Positions 7,461 to 15,425 of a stretch of DNA of 16,582 nucleotides are shown here, piece after piece; position 1 is the stretch's first letter; each line of letters starts with the position of its first letter. Position numbers and translations under genes: made by a program. The notes beneath the pieces were generated by a model, which was given only the letters and a program-made list of their open reading frames with translations, had not been told where the DNA came from and did not search any database. The DNA is from JAKFFN01 sp964444305. GTDB lineage: Bacteria > Sumerlaeota > Sumerlaeia > Sumerlaeales > Sumerlaeaceae. Location of the stretch: contig CAYUGQ010000054.1 of NCBI GenBank assembly GCA_964444305.1, forward strand, positions 1 to 16,582. Direction: 5' to 3'.

Positions 7461-8389
7461 ATGAGACGGGAAACGCATTTGAGTGTGCGGTTTGATACTT
7501 CGGGAAACTTGCATCGGTTGGGCTGGCGGATGGTGTTGTTGGCTATGGGGGCGTTTGTGTTGAACGGGTGCAGTGATATGCAATTTGTGAATGCGCCGAA
7601 TCTGGTGCCGGAGCGGGATCCACGAGAGGATATCATCCTGACGAATGTCTCGACAGATATGACGTCGGGTGGTGTGGTGCAGCAGCGGGTGTTTGGGGAC
7701 AAGGCGATTTACTCTGAGGCGAGCCNNNNNNNNNNNNNNNNNNNNNNNNNNNNNNNNNNNNNNNNNNNNNNNNNNNNNNNNNNNNNNNNNNNNNNNNNNN
7801 NNNNNNNNNNNNNNNNNNNNNNNNNGGTGTGGTGCAGCAGCGGGTGTTTGGGGACAAGGCGATTTACTCTGAGGCGAGCCAGGACCTGACGATTAATGAG
7901 GTGCAGGTGACGAGCTTTGGTGAGGAGCGGACGACGCAGAGCATTACTCATGCGGATGTGGGGCAGATCTGGTTTGCGGATGTGCCGGAGATGGAGATTG
8001 GCCGGCGGGATATGCGTTTTGCGGGGGATGTGCTTTATCGATCGCCGAGTGCGGAGGATCCTACCACGGATACGATGCGGCTTACGTCTGACTTGATTTT
8101 GTGGAATGAGCTGGAACAAAAGTTTCGGAGTCCGCGGGGATATGAAATGCTTTTGCTGCCGAAGGGGCAGACTCCTGTCAGGCAGGTGGGCAAGGGATTT
8201 GAGGCGGCGCAGGACCTGACGCGCTTTGTGGTGCGAACGGGAATGGTGACGACGCAACTGGATGAGGACCCGGAGATTTTGCGGAAGAATCTGCAAGAGC
8301 AGCTTGCGGTGTGGGAGGCAGATATGCAGCGAAATCAGCCGGAAAAATTTGTGAAGCCGACCCCTATGGTGATTCCGGAGAGGAACTGA
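7461..8389 (+). CDS. LptC-like lipoprotein, split by an assembly gap
   Basis: A predicted envelope lipoprotein resembling LptC, the bitopic or anchored component that passes lipopolysaccharide from the LptBFG transporter to LptA. The N-terminus has basic residues, then a hydrophobic stretch ending in a lipobox L34-N-G-C37. The body has beta-strand repeats typical of the OstA/LptC fold: VFGDKAIYSE near 77-86, MRFAGDVLYRS near 133-143 and MRLTSDLILWNE near 154-165. As presented, the gene is interrupted by 100 Ns with an identical 55-bp sequence on each side. Removing the Ns and one copy (155 bases) joins 7461-7725 to 7881-8389 in one open frame of 257 residues. The start is uncertain: ATG at 7461 lacks a clear ribosome site, and ATG at 7530, seven codons before the lipobox leucine-proximal core, is another choice. 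The LptA-like gene follows after a 134-bp gap. Confidence 0.65.
7671..7725 (+). repeat. 55-bp direct copy left of the scaffold gap
   Basis: This 55-base stretch is identical to 7826-7880. It ends exactly where the Ns begin. The most likely explanation is the shared k-mer overlap of two contigs that were scaffolded and not merged; it is not a biological duplication. Confidence 0.9.
7726..7825. other. Scaffold gap of 100 Ns
   Basis: Exactly 100 Ns, the common placeholder length for a gap of unknown size. It lies inside the LptC-like gene. Reading-frame restoration after collapse of the flanking 55-bp copies indicates that no sequence is missing here. Confidence 0.99.
7826..7880 (+). repeat. 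55-bp direct copy right of the scaffold gap
   Basis: Identical to 7671-7725 and starting at the first base after the Ns. It is the redundant contig end. An apparent GTG start at 7829 inside this copy is an artefact and should not be annotated as a separate gene start. Confidence 0.9.
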
Positions 8390-8523
8390 TGAACATATTG
8401 TTTGAAAGTGATTGTTTTGACGCTTGTTGGTTAATGTAACAGATAGTTTTAATGTTTAATATTTCTGTGCCGTTTGAGGCTGGGTTGTTTGCTTAATGCG
8501 GTTTTAAATTGGAGATTACACCT

Positions 8524-9384
8524 GTGTTTAGAAAATTGATAGCGGTTTTTATCGTGATGGTGATGATGGCGGCAATTCCGGCTTGGGCGCAAAATGCGAC
8601 CAGTCAGAGCGATATGCCTGCGGTAGCAGAAGTTCCCGAAGGGACTGGCCAGGGGGGACTGTTGTCGGGGGAGAAGCCGTTTACCTTGATGGTTGATGAG
8701 AACTATGGTGAGCTCGTGTATGAGTTTGATGAATTGACGCGTGAACTGGAGTCGATCAACGCCAAGCGTGGGGTGATTTTCGCCAGTGAAGATATGACGC
8801 TGAATGCTGATGAGATGCAGTATCAGACGGTGAACAGCTCGCTTGTGGCGGCAGGTAAACGTGTGGTTGTGCGTATGGGTGAGATGATCATTACATGCAC
8901 TCTTTTTAAGTATAATCCGGAGACTCAGGAAGGTGAGTTTGAGGGAAATCCTATAGTTTATCAGCGTAACCAGGATGGTCAGGTAACGGAAACTGCCGGG
9001 CGTATTATTTCTGTGGTGAACGTGAACGGTAAATTCCAGATGCGTGTGGTTGGCGGAGGGGGAACTTCTACTTATGTTCGTTCGACGGGTACGGCGCCGG
9101 AGCAGGGGGCGCTTGAACAGAGATCGTTGGCCCCTGGACAGCGTGGCGCGAGCATGACGATTAACAGCAACACGGTGCCGGGAGCATCGGCGTCAACTTC
9201 TGGAGCATCTGCTAATAATGCGGGTGGGTTGCTGGGTGTGCCTCGGGTGGATTCCGGTACGGCACCTGCTGTGCCGTCGTCGGGTGCGGGTCAGACTACG
9301 GGAGCGAATGCGCCGGCTGCACCGGCTGCGACGGGGCAGATCAACCCGGATAATCCGGCGGATGTTCAGCGGCTGAGTGAGTGA
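8524..9384 (+). CDS. LptA/OstA-like periplasmic protein with Ala/Ser/Gly/Pro tail
   Basis: A predicted exported protein of 286 residues with the OstA/LptA fold, probably part of a periplasmic bridge carrying lipopolysaccharide or a similar glycolipid. A signal peptide is clear: basic MFRK, a hydrophobic core of about 18 residues and cleavage after AWA at about 20-22. The LptA-like beta region covers about 75-178, with VIFASEDMTLNADEMQY (84-100) and the LVAAGKRVVVR strand (107-117). After residue 180 the chain becomes low-complexity Ala/Ser/Gly/Pro/Thr for about 100 residues, not usual for LptA. GTG at 8524 is chosen because TGGAG at 8510-8514 lies 9 bases upstream; a TTG at 8509 would overlap that site. 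It follows the LptC-like gene, in the order lptC-lptA common in diderms, but no LptB ATPase follows. Confidence is good for the fold and moderate for the transport role. Confidence 0.7.
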   Translation: MFRKLIAVFIVMVMMAAIPAWAQNATSQSDMPAVAEVPEGTGQGGLLSGEKPFTLMVDENYGELVYEFDELTRELESINAKRGVIFASEDMTLNADEMQYQTVNSSLVAAGKRVVVRMGEMIITCTLFKYNPETQEGEFEGNPIVYQRNQDGQVTETAGRIISVVNVNGKFQMRVVGGGGTSTYVRSTGTAPEQGALEQRSLAPGQRGASMTINSNTVPGASASTSGASANNAGGLLGVPRVDSGTAPAVPSSGAGQTTGANAPAAPAATGQINPDNPADVQRLSE

Positions 9385-9464
9385 GTTTCGGGCCTGACGG
9401 TTTGGCTTGAACGATTCGCGGTGATGGTATTCAGGACGTTACAAATTGAGGAAGGAGCGCATAA

Positions 9465-10439
9465 TTGCGCTGTCTAGTGACCGGTGCGGCCGGATTTATT
9501 GGTTCAACTTTATGTGAGAAGTTGCTCGACCTGGGACACCAGGTGGTGGGCGTTGATTGTTTCGTGCCGTACTATCCTCGAGAGTTCAAGGACCGGAACC
9601 TGCAGAAATGCAGGGCGAGTGACCGCTTTACGTTGATCGAGACGGATTTGTGTGATCTGTTTGATGGACCTGAAGGGGAGGGGGCGTCGCTGGTTCGGGA
9701 TGTGGATGTGATCTATCACCAGGCGGCTCAGGCGGGGGTTCGGGCAAGCTGGGGTAAGGATTTCCAGATTTATACGCATAACAACATTATGGCGACGCAG
9801 AAGATGCTGGAAGCGTGTAAGGCGCGGCCGGATATTCGCGTGGTGTATGCGTCTTCGTCATCGGTGTATGGTGAGACCGATCGTTTTCCGATGCGGGAAA
9901 GTGATCTAACGCGGCCGGTGTCACCGTATGGGGTCAGCAAGCTGGCGGCGGAGAATCTGATGTGTCTGTATCACCATAACTTTGGGGTGCAAACGGTGTC
10001 TTTGCGGTATTTCACGGTGTATGGTCCTCGCCAGCGGCCTGACATGGCTTTTCATCGGATTATCCGGAGCATATTGACAGGGGAGACTTTCCGGCTTTTT
10101 GGCAGTGGTGAGCAGACGCGGGATTTTACGTTTGTGGGTGATATTGTGGATGCGAATATTGCTGCTGGGGAAAAGGGCAATCCAGGGGGGATTTATAACC
10201 TGGGCGGCGGCACGCGGATTTCTATGAATGATGTGATTGCGCTGATGGAAGAGATTTGCGGGAAGAGGGCGAATGTGGTGCGGGAAGGGGTGCAACTTGG
10301 TGATGTGACGAACACGGGGGCTGATGTTTCTCGTGCGCAGGAGGATTTTGATTTTGCGCCGAGGGTTTCTCTGGAAGAGGGGTTGCGTCGGGAAGTGGAA
10401 TTTATTGGAGAGCTGTTGGAGTCGGAATTCGCCCGGTAA
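9465..10439 (+). CDS. NAD-dependent epimerase/dehydratase (nucleotide-sugar, extended SDR)
   Basis: An extended short-chain dehydrogenase that acts on nucleotide sugars such as UDP-glucose, UDP-glucuronate or their N-acetyl forms; cytosolic. It has 324 residues. The NAD-binding GAAGFIG is at 7-13, followed by GVDCFVPYY (29-37), which resembles the UDP-glucuronate epimerase group. The catalytic elements are the serine cluster SSSSVYG (130-136) and Y155xxxK159. RYFTVYGPRQRPDMAF near 185-200 is the usual substrate-side segment, and GSGEQTRDFTFVGDIV follows. The TTG at 9465 is well supported: AGGAAGGAG at 9449-9457 is 7 bases upstream and the glycine motif sits at the correct distance. It lies 80 bp after the LptA-like gene on the same strand, which suggests surface-glycan synthesis. 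The exact substrate cannot be read from the sequence. Confidence 0.88.
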   Translation: MRCLVTGAAGFIGSTLCEKLLDLGHQVVGVDCFVPYYPREFKDRNLQKCRASDRFTLIETDLCDLFDGPEGEGASLVRDVDVIYHQAAQAGVRASWGKDFQIYTHNNIMATQKMLEACKARPDIRVVYASSSSVYGETDRFPMRESDLTRPVSPYGVSKLAAENLMCLYHHNFGVQTVSLRYFTVYGPRQRPDMAFHRIIRSILTGETFRLFGSGEQTRDFTFVGDIVDANIAAGEKGNPGGIYNLGGGTRISMNDVIALMEEICGKRANVVREGVQLGDVTNTGADVSRAQEDFDFAPRVSLEEGLRREVEFIGELLESEFAR

Positions 10440-10530
10440 TTTAATTATTGGGTGATTTAATGGGTTTGTATTGCCTGCCGTCTGGTTCTCCGTGGCTTAT
10501 TATTTTTTTAAAGATGCATTAGTTGACGGG

Positions 10531-10542
10531 CAGGAATGCCTG
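10531..10542 (+). terminator. Weak terminator-like hairpin after the epimerase gene
   Basis: CAGG (10531-10534), a four-base AATG loop and CCTG (10539-10542) are followed at once by TTTTGTTGTT. The Watson-Crick stem is only four pairs, with possible G-U pairs outside it. It could contribute to termination between the epimerase and the next operon, but is weak. Confidence 0.2.
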
Positions 10543-10555
10543 TTTTGTTGTTGGG

Positions 10556-10568
10556 GTACTTAGAGTAC
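10556..10568 (+). promoter_or_regulatory. Small palindrome directly before a ribosome site
   Basis: GTACT-TAG-AGTAC is a perfect five-base-pair dyad with a three-base centre. It abuts the AGGA ribosome site (10569-10572) of the small membrane protein gene. As RNA it could form a hairpin next to the ribosome site; as DNA it could be an operator. The function is unproven. Confidence 0.3.
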
Positions 10569-10578
10569 AGGATGCGAC

Positions 10579-10974
10579 ATGCAAGATGTGGTTGCTCTCA
10601 TATTTGGATTGCTGGTGCTGGTGACGGCATTGGGTCTGGCCGGTTGGGAGATTTATTCCTACCGGGGAGCGGGGGAGGAGTATCGCTGGCTGCATACGGC
10701 TTCGAGATTGCGGCGGCGGATTACGATGTCGATTCTGTTATTGTTTGTGGCGGCACTGTTGATGGGGGAGGCGCTGGGGGTGCTGGCGCTGGATACGGTG
10801 AGGCATCTGCTGATTTATGTGAGTATGCTGGCGGCGCTGGCTTTTGCATTGTTAATTCTTTCGGTGCGTGACCTGATGGAGATGGCGCGTAGCGCGGAGC
10901 GGCATGCGGTGGAGGACTTGAAGAAGGCGATTCATGAACAGCAGGATCGCAGGGAGCCTCCTAAGGATGTGTAG
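10579..10974 (+). CDS. Small three-TM membrane protein upstream of a two-component system
   Basis: A 131-residue protein not recognised as a named family. It has three hydrophobic segments at about 5-25, 48-68 and 74-96. A basic loop (RLRRR at 43-47) precedes the second helix, so that loop is probably cytosolic. The last 35 residues form a highly charged, probably helical tail ending QQDRREPPKDV. The ATG at 10579 has AGGA six bases upstream. Its stop codon is directly followed by the GTG of the histidine kinase, and the kinase's ribosome site lies inside this gene's last codons. The two are therefore co-transcribed and probably coupled. The placement suggests an accessory to the kinase, for example sensing or stabilising, which is inference only. 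Confidence 0.75.
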   Translation: MQDVVALIFGLLVLVTALGLAGWEIYSYRGAGEEYRWLHTASRLRRRITMSILLLFVAALLMGEALGVLALDTVRHLLIYVSMLAALAFALLILSVRDLMEMARSAERHAVEDLKKAIHEQQDRREPPKDV

Positions 10975-12429
10975 GTGGTAAGTCGTCTTTCGTTTCGTCA
11001 AAAGCTTTTGCTTACTTATGCGGCTTGTGCGCTGACGTTGATTTTTATCACGTTTGTGGGAGTGGGGTTTTATATTAATGCCCTGCAGAAGAAGAACGTG
11101 AGTGATGCGGTTAAGCTGGCAGAGGAGCAGGCGCACAGCATGGCGTTGGCCGTGAGTGAGATTATGAAGGCTCACGATAATGCTAACTTTGATGATCCGG
11201 GGGTGCAGGCGGGGTTGCGAGCGGTGACTCATGTGAATCTTTCGCTGAACAAGTCTTTGCTTTATGCGGCGATTATCTCGCCTGACGGGGACCGCTATGT
11301 GGAGGAGGTGGGGGAGCAGGGGCGGACGTCTTATTTTGAGCGTGATGGTGAGCAGGTGACTCAATCTGAGGTGGACCTGCCCGGGGGGAACACGCTGACG
11401 GTTAAGGTGCAGGCGCAGCCGATCGGGACGACGGATATTTCTACGCCGATCCAGATGGAAGGCAATAAGCAGGGGCGGATTGAATTGAAGCTGCTGGAGT
11501 CTGAGACGTTCCACCGGATTGAGGAAAGCAGCCAGCAGATTTCGCGTATTTTGGTGATTGGGTGTATTTTAATGCTGGTGTTTCTGTTGGCGATTTTCCT
11601 GATTTTGTGGAAGATGTTTTTCCGGCAGTTGGAGCTTCAGGAGAACAATGCGCGGCTGGACCAGATGGCGTATGTGGGTACGCTTGCGAGTGGGTTGGCT
11701 CATGAGATTCGGAATCCGCTGAGCGCCATGAACGTGAACCTGGAGGTGATCCGGGAGGAACTGACGGAGGAACCACTGGCGGAGCAGACCATTTCGCGGA
11801 CGGGGGAACTGGCTCGGAGGGTGCAGGATGAGGTGGCCCGGCTGAACAGCACGCTGACGAACTTTTTGGATTTTGCTTTGCCGCGGAAGGAAGGGTATTC
11901 TACGTTTGGGTTGCGGGGGCTGGTGGAGGATTTGCTGGAGTTGCATTCTGAGCAGATGAAAGCGCTGGGGATTTCTGTGGAGCTGGTCTCGCCGCCGCTG
12001 CAGGCTACGCAACTGGAGGCGGACAGGCATTTGCTGCATCGGGCTATTGAGAATGTGCTGGTGAATGCTATAGAGATTTTATCGAACAGTGTGAAGAAGA
12101 CTTTGCGGGTCAGCATTACGCCAAGGCCTAAAGATCGGCTTCAACTGGCGATTATGGATAGTGGGCCGGGGATTAAAGAGGAGGATCTGAGGCGAATTTT
12201 TGATGTGTTTTATACGAATCGCAAAGGGGGCTCGGGTTTTGGGCTGGCTATTGCGCGCAAGATAGTTTTGGAGCACAATGGTAACATGTGGGCTGAAAAC
12301 AACCAGGATTCTCTGGGTGCGACTTTTTATCTGGAAGTCCCGGTTTTTGCTCCTGGTGATGAACATCAAGATAGCCATGCCCGTGGGTGGCGTTGGTTTA
12401 GCGGCGACAGGAAGGAAATGAATGGCTGA
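10975..12429 (+). CDS. Membrane sensor histidine kinase (NtrB/AtoS type, no HAMP)
   Basis: A sensor kinase of 484 residues that autophosphorylates on histidine and passes phosphate to the response regulator encoded next. TM1 is at about 11-33 and TM2 at about 191-213, enclosing a ~157-residue extracytoplasmic sensor region that looks Cache/PDC-like (SLLYAAIISPDGD at 94-106). After TM2 only a short helix leads into the H box LAHEIRNPLSAM (241-252, phospho-His H243); no HAMP domain is seen. The ATPase part has an N box around N360/N364, DSGPGI (395-400) and GGSGFGLA (418-425). The last ~25 residues (rich in Asp, Arg, Trp) lie beyond the catalytic fold. GTG at 10975 follows the previous stop codon directly and has AAGGA (10963-10967) 7 bases upstream. 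The signal is unknown; the neighbouring envelope genes suggest an envelope cue. Confidence 0.92.
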   Translation: MVSRLSFRQKLLLTYAACALTLIFITFVGVGFYINALQKKNVSDAVKLAEEQAHSMALAVSEIMKAHDNANFDDPGVQAGLRAVTHVNLSLNKSLLYAAIISPDGDRYVEEVGEQGRTSYFERDGEQVTQSEVDLPGGNTLTVKVQAQPIGTTDISTPIQMEGNKQGRIELKLLESETFHRIEESSQQISRILVIGCILMLVFLLAIFLILWKMFFRQLELQENNARLDQMAYVGTLASGLAHEIRNPLSAMNVNLEVIREELTEEPLAEQTISRTGELARRVQDEVARLNSTLTNFLDFALPRKEGYSTFGLRGLVEDLLELHSEQMKALGISVELVSPPLQATQLEADRHLLHRAIENVLVNAIEILSNSVKKTLRVSITPRPKDRLQLAIMDSGPGIKEEDLRRIFDVFYTNRKGGSGFGLAIARKIVLEHNGNMWAENNQDSLGATFYLEVPVFAPGDEHQDSHARGWRWFSGDRKEMNG

Positions 12430-13768
12430 CGTATTGCTGTTGGTGGATGATAGTGAGAATAACCTGACGAGTTTGCAGGCGGGTTTTTTGAAGAGCCCGT
12501 ATGAAGTGATTCTCGCGAACGGGGGCGAGGAAGCCATTAAGGTGCTGAATGAGCGCCGGGTGGATGTGGTGGTGACAGATTTACGGATGCCGGATGTGGA
12601 TGGAATGACGGTGCTGAAAACGGCTCTGGCATTGCCGTCGCCGCCGCAGGTGCTGATCGTTACGGCGTATGGTACTGTGGAGTCGGCGGTGGATGCGTTG
12701 CAGGTGGGGGCGTTTACTTATCTGACGAAACCGCTTAATCTGAATGAGCTGCGGGCGCAGGTGGGGAAAGCTATGGAGGTGGCGGCGCTGCGTCGGGAGA
12801 ACGTGGAGCTTAAGCGTCAAATTGACAGCCGGTATGGTTTTGAAGATTTGCTCGGCGAGACCGGGGAGATGAAGCAGTTGATCCAGCGGTTGCGGGCGAT
12901 TGCAGATACGCGGGCGACGGTTTTGCTTGAGGGGGAGAGCGGTACGGGTAAGGAGCTGGTGGCGCGGGCGGTTCATAAGAATAGCAGTCGCGCTAACAAA
13001 CCGATGATTCCGATTCATTGTGCGGCTTTGAGTGAGTCATTGATGGAGAGCGAGCTTTTCGGACATGAGAAGGGGGCTTTTACGGGGGCTTCTCAACAGC
13101 GGCTGGGATTGTTTGAACTGGCTGATGGTGGAACGGTGTTTCTGGATGAGGTGGGGGAGATTCCTTTGAGCACGCAAGTGAAGTTGCTACGGGTGTTGGA
13201 ATCGCGGGAGTTTTTGCGAGTGGGGGGCACGGAACCGGTGAAGGTGGACGTCCGCGTGGTTGCGGCTACGAACCGGGTGCTTCAGGAAGAAGTGGAAGAG
13301 GGACGTTTTCGGGAGGATTTGTATTATCGCCTGAACGTGGTGCATGTGACAATACCGCCATTGCGGGCGCGGGCGGCGGATATTCCTTTGCTGGTGCGGA
13401 CATTTTTGGATCAGTTTGCGGAGGAGCATGGAAAGCCGCGGCTGCAATTGACGAAGCCGGCACTGCAGAAGATGATGCAGTATCACTGGCCGGGGAATGT
13501 GCGGCAGCTTCGAAATGTGGTGGAGAACCTGGTGTTGTTTTCGACGTCGGATACGATTGATGTGGATGAACTGCCGGATACGCTGATGGGCGGACAGTCG
13601 GATGATTTCACGGTGCCTGTTGGTGTGCCGCTGGACCAGGTGGAGCGGATGGTTATCGAGAAGACGCTGGTGGCGTTTAATGGCAACAGGACGCGGGCTG
13701 CGGAGCAACTGGGAATTAGTCGGCGGACTTTGTTGCGGAAAATTAAGGAGCTAAGCCTGGAGTCGTAG
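12422..13768 (+). CDS. NtrC-family sigma54-dependent response regulator
   Basis: A 448-residue transcription activator in three domains. The receiver (about 1-120) has acidic D9/D10, phospho-acceptor D53, T81 and K103. The AAA+ domain (about 140-370) has Walker A GESGTGKE (171-178), the sigma54-contact loop GAFTGA (218-223), Walker B ending FLDE (240-243) and the arginine-finger region RFREDLYYRLNV (295-306). The C-terminal Fis-type helix-turn-helix is at about 422-443 (NRTRAAEQLGISRRTLLRK). All the key residues for phosphorylation, ATP use and open-complex formation are intact, so it should be active. Its ATG overlaps the kinase stop by 8 bases and has AGGAAGGA at 12409-12416. No convincing -24/-12 sigma54 promoter was seen by eye in this window, so its targets probably lie elsewhere. 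Confidence 0.95.
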   Translation: MADVLLLVDDSENNLTSLQAGFLKSPYEVILANGGEEAIKVLNERRVDVVVTDLRMPDVDGMTVLKTALALPSPPQVLIVTAYGTVESAVDALQVGAFTYLTKPLNLNELRAQVGKAMEVAALRRENVELKRQIDSRYGFEDLLGETGEMKQLIQRLRAIADTRATVLLEGESGTGKELVARAVHKNSSRANKPMIPIHCAALSESLMESELFGHEKGAFTGASQQRLGLFELADGGTVFLDEVGEIPLSTQVKLLRVLESREFLRVGGTEPVKVDVRVVAATNRVLQEEVEEGRFREDLYYRLNVVHVTIPPLRARAADIPLLVRTFLDQFAEEHGKPRLQLTKPALQKMMQYHWPGNVRQLRNVVENLVLFSTSDTIDVDELPDTLMGGQSDDFTVPVGVPLDQVERMVIEKTLVAFNGNRTRAAEQLGISRRTLLRKIKELSLES

Positions 13769-13771
13769 CAA

Positions 13772-15373
13772 TCAGGGAGTAGCGGAGCGGGTGTTGCGGC
13801 TGATCATTTTCGCGCGGAGAATCTTGTCGCGCAGGGCGGCGGCTTTTGCGGCGGCAGCGGTGTCTTGCAGGTCTGTCTGAAGCTTATTTAGATGAGCAAG
13901 AGCGGCGTCATAGTCACCCCGGTTGGCGAGACGCTCGGCGTGCTGGTATTCAGCTTCGGCCTGGTGGGTAGCGCGGTTTTTGTCGTTCCACTGATGGAAG
14001 TCTGCTAGCTGAATGAGATCGCGGGCTTTGCTGGCGAACTCCTCTGGGGGGTCTTTTTCAAGGTAGAGGCGGCATTCCTGAGCGAGAATCCGGTAGTCGC
14101 CGGCTTTATAGAGGCGGTTCAGGCGTGCGAGATCTTGTTGACCCTGTGCGAGATCAATGAGTTGAAGCTGTATGGTGACGTTGGGTGTAAATCGGGGATC
14201 TTTTTGGAGGGATGAGAGGAGGGATCTGGATTCGTGCAACAGTCCCATGGTGCGGGCCCAGGTGGCTAGCTTGTAGATTTCCAGCGGTTTGTCGGCAGGG
14301 AGCTTGTCCTGGCGGCGCCGGAACTCGACGAGGTGTTGCCCGTAGGCTCCGAGGTCGGGATCTTTCTGAGCGATTTCGTCGGCAATTTGCTGGGCGCGAT
14401 GGATGCGATTTGTAGTGGAAAGGCCAAGAATGAGGGCACGCAGGGCTTCTTTTCTGATACTGTCATCGATGTACGGAAAAATGGTGATCCGGGCGGATTC
14501 TAATGCGGTGATGGCGGGAGGGGAGTCGGCGGACTTAAGGAGGCCAAGCATGACTTTTTCTGCAAGGGGGACGAAAATGTCGCTGCGATGAAGGAAAAGT
14601 TCCGGGCGAAAAAGTGTGGTCGAGCGGGGATAGTCTTTTGCAGTGTGGAAGCTTTGGATCTGGGCGTAAACACTGAGAAGATCGTCTGTGGCGGAGGCTG
14701 AGCCGAGATGGGTGGAAAGCTGTACCGATGCGGCGATCAGTTCGCCATGGTTGTTGCGAATGGCGGCTTCGGACAGGCGGACGGTGAGAGCGTTTATCGT
14801 TCTGTCTGACCAGATGAACTGGTTTGATGATGTGGTCTGTATCCGGGCGACGAGCTTTGTGGCGATGTCGAGCTGACGATTTTCAGCCGCCTGGGTAGCG
14901 GTGAATAGAAGAAGCTCCGGGGTAGGGTGGGGGGAGAGGGCGAGCCGGTCGGCAAGGGAGCGCACAGTGGTGGTGGTTAACATGAGGGCCGTGGCAGAAT
15001 CTAAAATTTTGTTTAAGAGAAGAGATTCGAGAGTTCCGGCGGCGAAGTTGTTGTCGAGATTTTCTTTCTCGTAGGTGCTGATGGCGAGATCGACCTGACC
15101 TTGATCGAGGAGGGTGGTGATTTCACGGAGGCGATTTTGGGCCGGGCCCTCGCGCTCGATTTTCTTGATCCGCTGGCGAGGGAAGGTGAAGCGGCCTTCG
15201 GGGGTTTCAATGGTAACCGACGGGCGGGATTCGTTAACGATGTTACCTTGGATTACGCGGCCGGTAGTAAGATGAAGGGCGTCAGCCATGGCGCTGCCGG
15301 CCGGTAAGAGAATACCGGCCAGCGATAGCGCAAAGGTAAGTTTAAAGATTTTCCACCCCATATTGGCTCTCAT
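13772..15373 (-). CDS. Exported SH3-like plus helical-repeat protein, unknown function
   Basis: A predicted exported protein of about 533 residues. The signal peptide is clear: basic WKIFK, a hydrophobic core and cleavage after SAMA at about 27-30. Just after it comes a short SH3/LSm-like beta module (about 33-75), beginning LHLTTGRVIQG and ending FPRQRIKKIER, a type common in Planctomycetota and Verrucomicrobia exported proteins. The rest is alpha-helical. Near the end, a TPR-like unit ERLANRGDYDAALAHLNKL and neighbouring helices suggest protein-protein contacts. ATG at 15373 is used; ATG at 15361 is also possible, and the frame is open to 15505, inside nuoN, but that extension lacks the signal peptide position. 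No enzyme motif is seen. It is 52 bp downstream of nuoN on the same strand and 3 bp from the convergent response regulator gene. Confidence 0.7.
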   Translation of the reverse strand: MRANMGWKIFKLTFALSLAGILLPAGSAMADALHLTTGRVIQGNIVNESRPSVTIETPEGRFTFPRQRIKKIEREGPAQNRLREITTLLDQGQVDLAISTYEKENLDNNFAAGTLESLLLNKILDSATALMLTTTTVRSLADRLALSPHPTPELLLFTATQAAENRQLDIATKLVARIQTTSSNQFIWSDRTINALTVRLSEAAIRNNHGELIAASVQLSTHLGSASATDDLLSVYAQIQSFHTAKDYPRSTTLFRPELFLHRSDIFVPLAEKVMLGLLKSADSPPAITALESARITIFPYIDDSIRKEALRALILGLSTTNRIHRAQQIADEIAQKDPDLGAYGQHLVEFRRRQDKLPADKPLEIYKLATWARTMGLLHESRSLLSSLQKDPRFTPNVTIQLQLIDLAQGQQDLARLNRLYKAGDYRILAQECRLYLEKDPPEEFASKARDLIQLADFHQWNDKNRATHQAEAEYQHAERLANRGDYDAALAHLNKLQTDLQDTAAAAKAAALRDKILRAKMISRNTRSATP

Positions 15374-15425
15374 TATCAAAAAGAGACAGGAAAACAGGGG
15401 AGGTGTTCGTTGATGGTGGTGATTT

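Noticed and set aside
7671..7880. A true direct repeat or mobile-element target duplication around the gap
   Set aside because: The copies abut exactly 100 Ns and collapse restores the frame, so contig overlap is the simpler explanation.
7829..8389. A separate gene starting at GTG 7829 after the Ns
   Set aside because: The start lies in the duplicated contig end. Collapsing the 55-bp copies makes it the second half of the LptC-like gene.
8478..8492. Sigma54-like GG...GC pair upstream of the LptA-like gene
   Set aside because: The spacing between GG and GC is 11 bases instead of 10 and the flanking bases do not match TGGCAC/TTGC.
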